Positions 1 through 5,877 of a stretch of 5,877 bases of DNA are shown here, one piece after another. The position numbers and the translations under genes are program-made. A model generated the notes under the pieces. It was not told the origin of the DNA. It searched no databases and saw only the letters and a program-made list of their open reading frames with translations. Source of the stretch: Verrucomicrobia bacterium UBA3841 (GTDB lineage: Bacteria; Verrucomicrobiota; Kiritimatiellia; RFP12; UBA1067); NCBI GenBank assembly GCA_002392765.1, contig DGHT01000039.1, positions 1 to 5,877 of the forward strand, given 5' to 3'. Each line of letters opens with the position of its first letter. The first letter of the stretch is position 1.

Positions 1-2744
1 CGCTCGGCGACGACGACTCGGACGCAGAGAAGTCGTTCACCAACATCGTCGACGGAACGCAGCAGGCGCTGGCGGACGTGTTCTATCTCTACCGCGCCAA
101 CACGAAGGCGAAGCATCTCGTCGTGCCAAGCGGGACGCCGGCGGAATGCTGCCCATGCCCGGAGCATCGGCATACCAACTACGTCGCCAAGGTCGCCTAC
201 ACCAGCCGCGTGGCCGTGGACTACTCGGACGGAAGCGGAGAGTTCAAAGTCTCGCACGTTCCCTGCGACGTGACCCTCTCTGGCGTATCTCCGAGCCGTG
301 ACTTCGGCGACTCTACGGTCGTGTTCGTCACCAACGGCGTAGAGCATTCCCGCCACGACTGCACTATCCTCGGCGTGCGGTTCGAGTCCGAGGAAGGAAG
401 ACCAGACATCTCGGAATACAACAGAAGGTCGCAATTCTTCGGCTATCCTGTCGCTATTTGCACTAACCTTTACAACGCGTCGTCTCTGGCGTTTCGGACG
501 GATGTGTTTCTCACGAATGGCTTTGTTCGTATCTCAATGGAGAATGTCAGCGGTGACATTGCGCTCTGGCTACCGGGATGGTGGGACAAGCACGATGTGT
601 GGCATCCGCCGGAAGCGCTCCTGCAGAGCAGCGGCACGAGGGTGCGCAACATGACACTTCGCCGCTGGCGAAACATCATGCGAAGATACGGCGGGTCGAG
701 AAGTTTGCTCGCGAAGGTGATATCCTCCCGGCCAAGCCGTTGCAAGGTCAAGTTCGAGTTTGCGGCCTCCAATGGAACTGACCGTGTCTATGACTATGCT
801 GAACAGCGCATATCGACCGTAAAGCCGCCTTTGCTGGCGGACTACAATTGGGATTTCTCCGCCGACATCAAGGACGTGTTGGACCAAGGCAACGGGCGAG
901 TGATGTACTTCTGGACAAACCACGATACCTGGCGAGGCGACGATGCTTTCTCGCAATATTCCGAGGGCTCACATCCGTGGCCTATGACCCTTCCGGACAA
1001 TTGCGATGACCTTGTCGTGAATGGGCGCAACGACCTTGTGAACCTGTGTCCGCTTGCGGTCGACCTTTCTGCGTTCATTGACGCATGGGGAGAGTCGGGT
1101 GTTAAGTATGTTTTTTATACGAGTGTTCCCGGTGACATTCGTTTTGTCCCTACGCGTATCAAGTGGAAACAACTGGACGGTATGGTAAAAGAACGCCAGA
1201 AGACGGTTGAGGGGAATGATTTGGATTCTGCCGCGCTTTTGACCACGGCAAGCGAAAATGCCAGAGAAACGGGATATGTCATTCCGCACGAGTTACTTGC
1301 GCTTGGTTCTTCCGATGCTGGGGCGATAGCAGTTGAACTTGTGTCGGAAGGACGGCGGGAGCCTCGCATTGCCGTAAAGGACAGCGAGAGCGGAGAAACG
1401 CTTTTTGAGGCGGCAGTTCAAATAGAGGCATTGGATGTCCACAGAATGTATCGGTGGCTGAATCTCGAAAGTGCCTGCAATGAGACGGTTGACGCCAAGT
1501 ACGACGACAGAACGACAGTTGCCTGGCCAGATAGCGAGCATGCAGACGTGAATGTCGTGTTTGTACATGGCTACAACATGCATCCGAGCGAAGCGTGGGA
1601 CTGGTCTCAGGCGATGTTCAAGCGTCTGCGCTGGTCTGGGATGGACGCTGGGTTCACGGCAGTCCTGTGGCGTGGGAATGAGTCGCAGATTTGGCTTCCA
1701 AAGGTGCCTTTTTTGACAGAAGACAATGGATATGCGAGCCGAAACTACCATCAGAACGTGCTGAATGCGTTCCGCACGGCAAGCGCGTTCGCTACAGGGG
1801 TTAATGGCCTTTACGGGTCGAAGAAGTACGTGATAGCGCATTCGCTCGGCAATATGCTCGTGTCCGCCGCGCGGCAGTTCCACGGGCTTCAGTACGACCA
1901 ATACTTCATGCTCAACGCTGCGGTGCCTGTTGAGGCGTATGATTCTGTTTCTGGCGTAACCACGAATTCATACCACGACATGACGCCTAAGGAGTGGCGT
2001 CAGTACCCAGATCGAGTTCGCTCAACGCACTGGTATGAGATGCCTTGGCACACATTGCCGTTTGGCACAATCGAAGATTCTCGGAAAGGCCTTACTTGGA
2101 AAGGCCTGTTCAAGGATGTTGACAACACCGTGAATTTCTATTCTTCAAAGGACGAGGTGGTCGCCAATGGAGGCGACAAGGTGGATTCTGTTCTGTCGCG
2201 AGAGTACGCATGGTACAATCAGGAAATGGCAAAGGGAAGTCTGCTCGTCTCGTTCAATCCTCAGGCAGGATGGGGATTCAACGACCATTATCTCATCGAA
2301 GAATTTGAAGGTTTTGAGAATGGCGAGCCGCAATATCGTTACAGGAAGTACACACCAGAAGAAGCGAACTTGATAGCCGACACAAATCTTATGGCCCGGC
2401 CGTTCTTCAAGGACTTCAGGGACGAGGAACTCTACGGCGAAGGCGGAAATGTATTTCTTCAGTCTAATAGCATCGTTCGTTGGTATGCGCTTTCGCATGG
2501 AATCCCAGCCGAGTCTTTCGCCACCGGGGCTAATCCCGTGCCGAAGTGGGATGCCGCAGGGAACAATGTTGACATGGCTGTAGAGTGCAATCCTTCGAAA
2601 GAAAGCGAAAAACCGGTAGAGTGGGTTCATAGTTACTTTATCAGAAAGTCTCTTTTTGAAACAAAAATCCTGTACGAAAATCTTGTCGATCGGATTGGCT
2701 CAACGAAACTAGACAATTACGTAAACGGAGAAGATGATGAATAA
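1..2744 (+). CDS. Large beta-rich protein with C-terminal alpha/beta hydrolase domain (5' partial)
   Basis: The frame is open from base 3 with no stop upstream, so the gene begins outside the window; at least 913 residues are visible (numbered here from the codon at base 3). A Cys/His cluster, CCPCPEHRH, lies at residues 49-57, followed by several hundred residues of beta-rich sequence without a domain I can name. From about residue 515 the pattern is an alpha/beta hydrolase: a hydrophobic strand ending in VFVHGYN (His 522, oxyanion-type HG), a nucleophile elbow AHSLG with Ser 614, an Asp after a late strand (YSSKDEVV, Asp 717) and a His in FNDHYL (His 762). The A-x-S-x-G form of the elbow is known from bacterial lipases and esterases; the substrate (lipid, ester or peptide) cannot be told. 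Any signal peptide lies outside the window. Its stop overlaps the next gene by 8 bases, so the two are probably co-translated. The hydrolase fold is well supported, the overall role is unknown. Confidence 0.88.
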   Translation, partial: LGDDDSDAEKSFTNIVDGTQQALADVFYLYRANTKAKHLVVPSGTPAECCPCPEHRHTNYVAKVAYTSRVAVDYSDGSGEFKVSHVPCDVTLSGVSPSRDFGDSTVVFVTNGVEHSRHDCTILGVRFESEEGRPDISEYNRRSQFFGYPVAICTNLYNASSLAFRTDVFLTNGFVRISMENVSGDIALWLPGWWDKHDVWHPPEALLQSSGTRVRNMTLRRWRNIMRRYGGSRSLLAKVISSRPSRCKVKFEFAASNGTDRVYDYAEQRISTVKPPLLADYNWDFSADIKDVLDQGNGRVMYFWTNHDTWRGDDAFSQYSEGSHPWPMTLPDNCDDLVVNGRNDLVNLCPLAVDLSAFIDAWGESGVKYVFYTSVPGDIRFVPTRIKWKQLDGMVKERQKTVEGNDLDSAALLTTASENARETGYVIPHELLALGSSDAGAIAVELVSEGRREPRIAVKDSESGETLFEAAVQIEALDVHRMYRWLNLESACNETVDAKYDDRTTVAWPDSEHADVNVVFVHGYNMHPSEAWDWSQAMFKRLRWSGMDAGFTAVLWRGNESQIWLPKVPFLTEDNGYASRNYHQNVLNAFRTASAFATGVNGLYGSKKYVIAHSLGNMLVSAARQFHGLQYDQYFMLNAAVPVEAYDSVSGVTTNSYHDMTPKEWRQYPDRVRSTHWYEMPWHTLPFGTIEDSRKGLTWKGLFKDVDNTVNFYSSKDEVVANGGDKVDSVLSREYAWYNQEMAKGSLLVSFNPQAGWGFNDHYLIEEFEGFENGEPQYRYRKYTPEEANLIADTNLMARPFFKDFRDEELYGEGGNVFLQSNSIVRWYALSHGIPAESFATGANPVPKWDAAGNNVDMAVECNPSKESEKPVEWVHSYFIRKSLFETKILYENLVDRIGSTKLDNYVNGEDDE
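2727..2730 (+). promoter_or_regulatory. Shine-Dalgarno site of the lipoprotein gene
   Basis: GGAG lies inside the 3' end of the hydrolase gene. It is 3 bases before the ATG at 2734 and 6 bases before the adjacent in-frame ATG at 2737. The 6-base spacing is closer to optimum, so the second ATG is preferred. Confidence 0.6.
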
Positions 2745-3906
2745 ATCAATAGTCGCTGGTGTCGCCGTAATGTTGACGGGCTGCATGCCTGCCCATGCTC
2801 GGGCTTTGCATGCGGGGCATCTTGTCGTAGCGGTGACAGACAGGGAGACAGGTCTCCCAATCACGAATGCGTCAGCAAAAGTGAAAGCGCAGACGAAGTG
2901 GAGCTATGCTGGACACAGTACTCCAGCCAATTGCTTTGCAATTGTGGATGCCAATACTGACTCAAACGGCATTGCCCATGTCGAGTTCCAGTCCATTGCC
3001 CCCGATTTTGAATGGTTGATAGATGCCCCTTTGCATTACTGTGGCATGTGTGGCTTTGGTTATGGAGATGAGCGTTTGGGCGCCATTGTTGAGAAGAGCG
3101 ATTATTTCGACATCAGCACCAATACGGTTCAGGGGCTTGCCATGTACAATGAGCTTGTCGAGTTGGATGCAAACAACGACTATCTCGGCTTCGTTGCCAA
3201 GTTTCAACCTAAGGCCGTGACATATACGAATAATGTAATATGCCGTTCAGTCTGTCTTACCCCCAAGCACAATCCTCGGCCGATGTTTGCATATGGTGGA
3301 TGGACGAAGGTTTATTTGCCCAGAAAGAATCCGACCATCGCTGTCACAAATGGACTTGAAACAACACGATACGATGCCGTCGATTTTGACCTGAAGGACT
3401 GCCTCGTCGTGTCGTCAGAGCCGGATTACGATCCGTTTCTGCATGGTCCGTCCGGGAGGGTTTCCGATTTTCGCATTGAACGATTCCGCGTAACGACCAA
3501 TGGCGTTGTTACCACATATGGCTGGCTCGATTTCGCGCCCGGATGCGGAGCGTACATAACGCCGATGCCAAGCGACGGGTATTTCCCCGTTATATACGAG
3601 GCGGATACGAATGCGACATTTCTTTCCCGCATTCCATTTGAGTACAGCACGATAAGTGGAAAGGTAGTGTATGCTTCACACCCTCTCAAGAAAGGCGAGT
3701 GCATGGTTCTAAAAACGCGCGCTTCGACGAATGAGGTTGGCGAGGTCGTAGGTTGCAACTACTCGAAGATATACGGACCAATGTCCGTTTTAAAGAAAAT
3801 GACATTCGGCGCTGCGATGTTTAATCCTGTCGTCAATGACAACAATCTCGAGTTCGACGTCGACAACAATCTTTCCGATCATGGCGAACGATGCTATCGC
3901 CCGTAA
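2737..3906 (+). CDS. Probable lipoprotein with carboxypeptidase-regulatory-like N-terminal domain
   Basis: The product is 389 residues from the ATG at 2737; the ATG at 2734 would add one Met, but the ribosome site fits 2737 better. The N-terminus has a Lys at position 3, a short hydrophobic stretch and a lipobox LTGC with Cys 16, which predicts signal peptidase II cleavage and lipid anchoring. AHA at 19-21 offers a weaker type I site. Residues about 28-50 (VVAVTDRETGLPI, then A45) and 74-84 (TDSNGIAHVEF) match the strand pattern of carboxypeptidase-regulatory-like or Ig-like beta sandwiches. Beyond that are many Thr/Asn-rich beta strands, a CGMC pair (Cys 102 and 105) and other scattered cysteines, with no catalytic motif I recognise. 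The gene overlaps the hydrolase gene by 8 bases, which suggests a shared job at the cell envelope, such as anchor, partner or protector. That job is inference; family not recognised. Confidence 0.85.
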   Translation: MNKSIVAGVAVMLTGCMPAHARALHAGHLVVAVTDRETGLPITNASAKVKAQTKWSYAGHSTPANCFAIVDANTDSNGIAHVEFQSIAPDFEWLIDAPLHYCGMCGFGYGDERLGAIVEKSDYFDISTNTVQGLAMYNELVELDANNDYLGFVAKFQPKAVTYTNNVICRSVCLTPKHNPRPMFAYGGWTKVYLPRKNPTIAVTNGLETTRYDAVDFDLKDCLVVSSEPDYDPFLHGPSGRVSDFRIERFRVTTNGVVTTYGWLDFAPGCGAYITPMPSDGYFPVIYEADTNATFLSRIPFEYSTISGKVVYASHPLKKGECMVLKTRASTNEVGEVVGCNYSKIYGPMSVLKKMTFGAAMFNPVVNDNNLEFDVDNNLSDHGERCYRP

Positions 3907-3913
3907 ACATCCC

Positions 3914-4249
3914 ATGAACGACATGAAGAAAATGACCGATTACGAAATCGCCGTCGAGAGGCGGCTGGAGAAGTCCTGCGAGCGGAACGGGCGGATTGCA
4001 TCTGCCCATGTTTCGTTTGACGCGGACTATGTGGACTGCCAGCTTGAGAAGTTCGGCAGAGAAGAAGTCCGGGACGAAGCGGATGCGCTCAAGAGCCTCG
4101 AAAGCTTCCTGTTGCAGGAGTTCGGATTCCGCCTTGCGGACGACCCGGCTGCGCTTCGCTGCGACGCCGAGAAGATTCCAAACACCATCGCGCCCTATCA
4201 CCTGGTGTTGAACGTCAAGGTCCCCTTTGACATCCACAAGGTTGCCTGA
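3914..4249 (+). CDS. Small acidic protein of unknown function
   Basis: The frame is open from before 3836, and in-frame ATGs occur at 3836, 3881, 3914, 3923 and 3932. None has a good Shine-Dalgarno site. I chose 3914 (111 residues) because it starts 7 bases after the stop of the lipoprotein gene; 3881 would overlap that gene by 26 bases, and 3932 has a weak GAAG upstream. The product is rich in Glu, Asp, Lys and Arg, with an amphipathic helical first half (YEIAVERRLEKS), a middle FDADYVDCQLEKFGREE and a final strand-like HLVLNVKVPFDIHKVA. There is no signal peptide or membrane segment, so it is probably cytoplasmic. G or C at third codon positions is frequent and GC is about 60%, unlike the genes upstream, which supports a real gene with a different history. 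I do not recognise the family. A structural or adaptor role is possible but unsupported. Confidence 0.68.
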   Translation: MNDMKKMTDYEIAVERRLEKSCERNGRIASAHVSFDADYVDCQLEKFGREEVRDEADALKSLESFLLQEFGFRLADDPAALRCDAEKIPNTIAPYHLVLNVKVPFDIHKVA

Positions 4250-4443
4250 AATGCATTTGACGCAGACCAGCGATATGACTACCAAATGCCATAGGTTGAG
4301 GGCGTATGCCCCCCCGTCCGAAAACGGCCCGAAATGATAAGCACATGGGCTTCAACCCCAAGCATGGGGTATGCTTATCCTCGTCCGACAGTTCAAATCG
4401 ACCAACCGCAACCTCCACCATCGGTGAAGACTAAATCGGAGAC
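4250..4443 (+). other. Structured intergenic region, possible ncRNA or 3' UTR, with tRNA-like elements
   Basis: After the stop at 4249 a series of stem-loops runs up to a terminator: 4253-4259 with 4283-4289 (GCATTTG/CAAATGC), 4300-4303 with 4308-4311 (GGGC/GCCC), 4314-4317 with 4324-4327 (CCGT/ACGG), and 4336-4343 with 4372-4379 (GATAAGCA/TGCTTATC). An enclosing helix pairs 4293-4301 with 4406-4414, 8 of 9 pairs, and is followed by CCACCA at 4415-4420. A T-loop-like GTTCAAATC lies at 4391-4399. Two tiny reading frames, 4251-4337 (28 codons) and 4334-4456 (40 codons), also fit here, and neither has a convincing ribosome site. The stretch may be a small RNA, a regulated 3' UTR, a decayed tRNA or attachment site, or two small proteins. 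None of these is established. Confidence 0.35.
4336..4379 (+). repeat. Inverted repeat, 8-bp perfect stem
   Basis: GATAAGCA at 4336-4343 pairs perfectly with TGCTTATC at 4372-4379. The 28-base interior can fold in competing ways: GGG 4347-4349 with CCC 4357-4359 around a 7-base loop CTTCAAC, CCCC 4356-4359 with GGGG 4366-4369, or AGCAT 4361-4365 with ATGCT 4371-4375. The last of these competes with the outer stem. Mutually exclusive pairings are typical of switching RNAs, but may be chance here. Confidence 0.6.
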
Positions 4444-4476
4444 ACCGCGCAGATGATGCGCGGTTTTCTTTTTTTT
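4444..4476 (+). terminator. Strong intrinsic (Rho-independent) terminator
   Basis: ACCGCGCA (4444-4451) pairs over 8 bases with TGCGCGGT (4457-4464) around a 5-base loop GATGA. The tail reads TTTT, C, then eight T from 4464 to 4476. A GC-rich stem followed at once by a long T run is the classic form. The orientation ends transcripts coming from the upstream + strand genes and isolates the regulator downstream. Confidence 0.93.
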
Positions 4477-4479
4477 GAA

Positions 4480-4537
4480 TTGCGGCTCCCATTGCCCTAT
4501 CATTACTGCTCCGGCAATGAAATATTGTGAGCCGCAA
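4480..4537. repeat. Nested inverted repeat, 9-bp outer and 7-bp inner stem
   Basis: TTGCGGCTC (4480-4488) pairs with GAGCCGCAA (4529-4537), and inside it CATTGCC (4490-4496) pairs with GGCAATG (4513-4519) around a 16-base loop. One base is unpaired on the left and nine on the right between the two stems. It starts directly after the terminator T run and lies about 100 bases before the promoter of the regulator gene. There is no T tail, so it is not a second standard terminator. It could be an operator, a miniature repeat element or an RNA structure. Confidence 0.6.
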
Positions 4538-4557
4538 AGAACGCATAGTCCGCAAAG
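4532..4557. repeat. Direct repeat CCGCAAAG, two copies 18 bases apart
   Basis: Identical 8-base copies lie at 4532-4539 and 4550-4557, upstream of the XylR-like gene. AraC-family proteins bind spaced direct repeats, so these are possible autoregulatory half-sites. The first copy overlaps the right arm of the nested inverted repeat, and 8-base matches can occur by chance. Confidence 0.3.
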
Positions 4558-4638
4558 TCTTCGTGCCATTTATAAATTGTTTTGCGTAAAAAGGCATAAA
4601 CCCATGCGCATTTAAGAGCGAATATGCAGGTGTGCTTT

Positions 4639-4647
4639 TGGTATAAT
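4639..4647 (+). promoter_or_regulatory. Extended -10 promoter of the regulator gene
   Basis: TGGTATAAT is a perfect extended -10 element (TGnTATAAT) with hexamer TATAAT at 4642-4647. No good -35 hexamer lies 15-19 bases upstream, as is common for extended -10 promoters. Transcription would begin near 4654 and give a leader of about 28 bases before the ATG at 4682. The sequence around it (4540-4660) is AT-rich, including a 10-base palindrome ATTTATAAAT at 4568-4577. Confidence 0.65.
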
Positions 4648-4681
4648 AATAGTTCCGAAAGCAAAAGCGCAGCAAGCAGGC

Positions 4682-5877
4682 ATGAAAATTGGCGTAGCGA
4701 TAGATACATCAGTTAAGCCCAGCAGAGATTTTCTGCTGGCTCTTGAGCGTATTGTCATTGACAACGACAGGCCTGAAAACCCCGTGTCGTTCAAGTTTTT
4801 CCTGGGAAGCGCGGCGACAATGGGCAGGAATCTTGCGAGTTTCGTTTCATCCGGCATAGACGCCCTCGTTTCCTGCGGCATGCCGCGCAAGATTTTGTTC
4901 AGGTACCTTAAGTCCAACCCTGCCCACCCGCCGGTCGTTTTTTGCACGTATTCTGACGTTTCGGAGGACGAATTCAGGCTGATGCGCCCATGTGTGGTCG
5001 TGATGCGCGACAATGCGGCGATAGGCAGGCGGGCCGCCGACTTCTTCATCAAACGCGGTCTGAGGAATTTCGCGTTTCTCGGCCGGAACGGAAATCGGGA
5101 GGATATAGCGGGCTTCGCGCGCGAGGCGGCGTTCAAAGAACGTATAGAAAGCTCCCTTGGGCCGGGATTCAACTACACGCACCGTTTGATCGGGGTGTTC
5201 GCAGAAAACGAGGACTACTGGGAGATTGACCAGAACGAGACTGAGAAGTGGATAAAGACGCTTCCCCAGCCGTGCGGAATATTTGTGAACGGCGACCACC
5301 TCGCTTTCGGCGTTGTCGACGGATGCCGGAGGCGCGGCATCGACGTGCCCGGCGGCATAGAAATACTCTGCGTCAACCACAACGACGGCTTCAGCGAACG
5401 TTCCAGACCGATGATTTCGTCGATCACCCCGTCGTCGGAGGCGATCGCAATGAAAGCATTCGAACTTGCGTTAGAACTCGTCTCGGATCCGTCGAAAGGC
5501 TTTGGAAGCCGCGTAGAGATGGTGGATGAGCTCGTTTTCGAGGAGCGCGCGTCCACATCGTTCGGACGCGGATATGGGCTTGTCGCGTCCAAGGCGAAGG
5601 AATTCATATGGCGCAACGTATCGCGCGGCATATCGGTGGGCGATGTGGCCGCCGCTATCGGAATTTCGCGCCGCACGCTCCAGTTCCGGGTGAAGGAGGC
5701 GACGGGCTCGGACGTCAGAAGTCTTATTGCCGCCGCGAGAATGGAAAGGATTTGCGAACTCCTCACGACTACCGAAATGCCGATTACGCGCGTGCTCGAA
5801 GCATCCGGAAGCCCGGCTGCGTCCAGCGTCTTCGCAAACTTCAAGAAGCGATTCGGCATGACCATGCGCGAATACCG
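4682..5877 (+). CDS. XylR-like AraC-family transcription regulator (3' partial)
   Basis: 398 codons are visible before the window ends, and the frame has no stop. The ATG at 4682 is the first start after an in-frame stop at 4613, and it lies about 28 bases behind the inferred transcription start; its ribosome site is poor (AGG ends one base before the ATG). Residues 1 to about 285 resemble the periplasmic-binding-protein/LacI-type sensor: it opens with KIGVAIDTS, has VVVMRDNAAIGRRAADFF near 105-122 and GIFVNGDHLAFGVVDGCRRRG near 199-219. Residues about 300-398 are an AraC DNA-binding domain with two helix-turn-helix units (ISVGDVAAAIGISRRTLQ, from 317, and PITRVLEAS to KKRFGMTMREY, from 367). 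This architecture matches E. coli XylR, which binds xylose and activates sugar-use operons. The ligand here is unknown, and the target genes are probably downstream. Only the last few residues should be missing. Confidence 0.93.
   Translation, partial: MKIGVAIDTSVKPSRDFLLALERIVIDNDRPENPVSFKFFLGSAATMGRNLASFVSSGIDALVSCGMPRKILFRYLKSNPAHPPVVFCTYSDVSEDEFRLMRPCVVVMRDNAAIGRRAADFFIKRGLRNFAFLGRNGNREDIAGFAREAAFKERIESSLGPGFNYTHRLIGVFAENEDYWEIDQNETEKWIKTLPQPCGIFVNGDHLAFGVVDGCRRRGIDVPGGIEILCVNHNDGFSERSRPMISSITPSSEAIAMKAFELALELVSDPSKGFGSRVEMVDELVFEERASTSFGRGYGLVASKAKEFIWRNVSRGISVGDVAAAIGISRRTLQFRVKEATGSDVRSLIAAARMERICELLTTTEMPITRVLEASGSPAASSVFANFKKRFGMTMREY

Noticed and set aside
78..80. GTG as the start of the large hydrolase gene.
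   Set aside because: The same frame is open back to base 3 with coding-like sequence and no ribosome site before the GTG. The gene runs in from outside the window.
1293..1901. A 202-codon reading frame on the - strand inside the hydrolase gene.
   Set aside because: It lies wholly opposite the hydrolase domain with its clear motifs. It is a shadow frame with no ribosome site or recognisable domain.
2083..2107. Direct repeat GGAAAGGCCT, two copies 15 bases apart.
   Set aside because: It lies in frame inside the hydrolase gene and encodes a short K-G-L repetition. It is most simply a coding coincidence.
4227..4262. Promoters for a small RNA starting with TTGACA (4227-4232) or TTGACG (4257-4262).
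   Set aside because: No acceptable -10 hexamer lies 16-18 bases downstream of either; the best candidates match only three of six positions.
4293..4420. A functional tRNA or tmRNA gene.
   Set aside because: The T stem does not pair around GTTCAAATC, the distance from the T-loop to the CCA is too long, and no D-arm, tmRNA 5' consensus or tag reading frame is seen. It is kept only as a finding.
4503..4709. A 68-codon - strand frame with a hydrophobic stretch that could be a small membrane protein.
   Set aside because: It reads through the nested palindrome, the promoter and the start of the regulator gene on the other strand, and has no ribosome site or promoter of its own. AT-rich spacer DNA often gives hydrophobic codons.
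4847..5865. Reading frames of 177 and 216 codons on the - strand opposite the regulator gene.
   Set aside because: Both overlap the unmistakable XylR-like protein on the + strand. High GC makes long antisense frames common.

Overview
The window holds four protein genes, all on the + strand, and one intergenic stretch of about 430 bases that is unusually rich in inverted repeats. No ribosomal RNA, CRISPR array, transposase or integrase is visible. Composition and gene content would suit a mid-GC member of the PVC group, most likely a gut-type Kiritimatiellota, Lentisphaerota or Verrucomicrobiota genome. The reasons are a regulator joining a sugar-binding-type sensor to an AraC DNA-binding domain, which those phyla carry in many copies, and large beta-rich orphan proteins. 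This assignment is an inference, not something the sequence proves.

Bases 1-3906 form a tightly coupled gene pair. The first gene runs in from outside the window. It encodes a large beta-rich protein whose C-terminal third is an alpha/beta hydrolase with a recognisable Ser-Asp-His triad. The second gene overlaps its end by 8 bases and encodes a probable lipoprotein with an N-terminal carboxypeptidase-regulatory-like beta sandwich. A third small gene (about 3914-4249) follows after 7 bases. It encodes an acidic soluble protein of unknown function. Hand-sampled GC is about 57-68% in roughly the first 400 bases, falls to about 40-53% for the rest of gene 1 and all of gene 2, and returns to about 60% inside gene 3. 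Genes 1 and 2 may therefore be a modular or exchanged cassette.

Bases 4250-4681 contain no convincing gene. The first part (4250-4443) is a chain of stem-loops that partly resembles a class II tRNA: a near-complete acceptor-like helix followed by CCA, a 7-base loop reading TCA at the anticodon position, and a T-loop-like element. It does not close into a proper cloverleaf. A strong intrinsic terminator (4444-4476) ends this transcript. A second nested inverted repeat (4480-4537), an AT-rich spacer and an extended -10 promoter (4639-4647) lead into the last gene.

Bases 4682-5877 encode a XylR-like AraC-family transcription regulator, nearly complete and cut off by the window edge only within its last residues. 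It has its own promoter and is separated from the upstream genes by the terminator, so it is probably a separate unit that controls sugar-use genes beyond the window.
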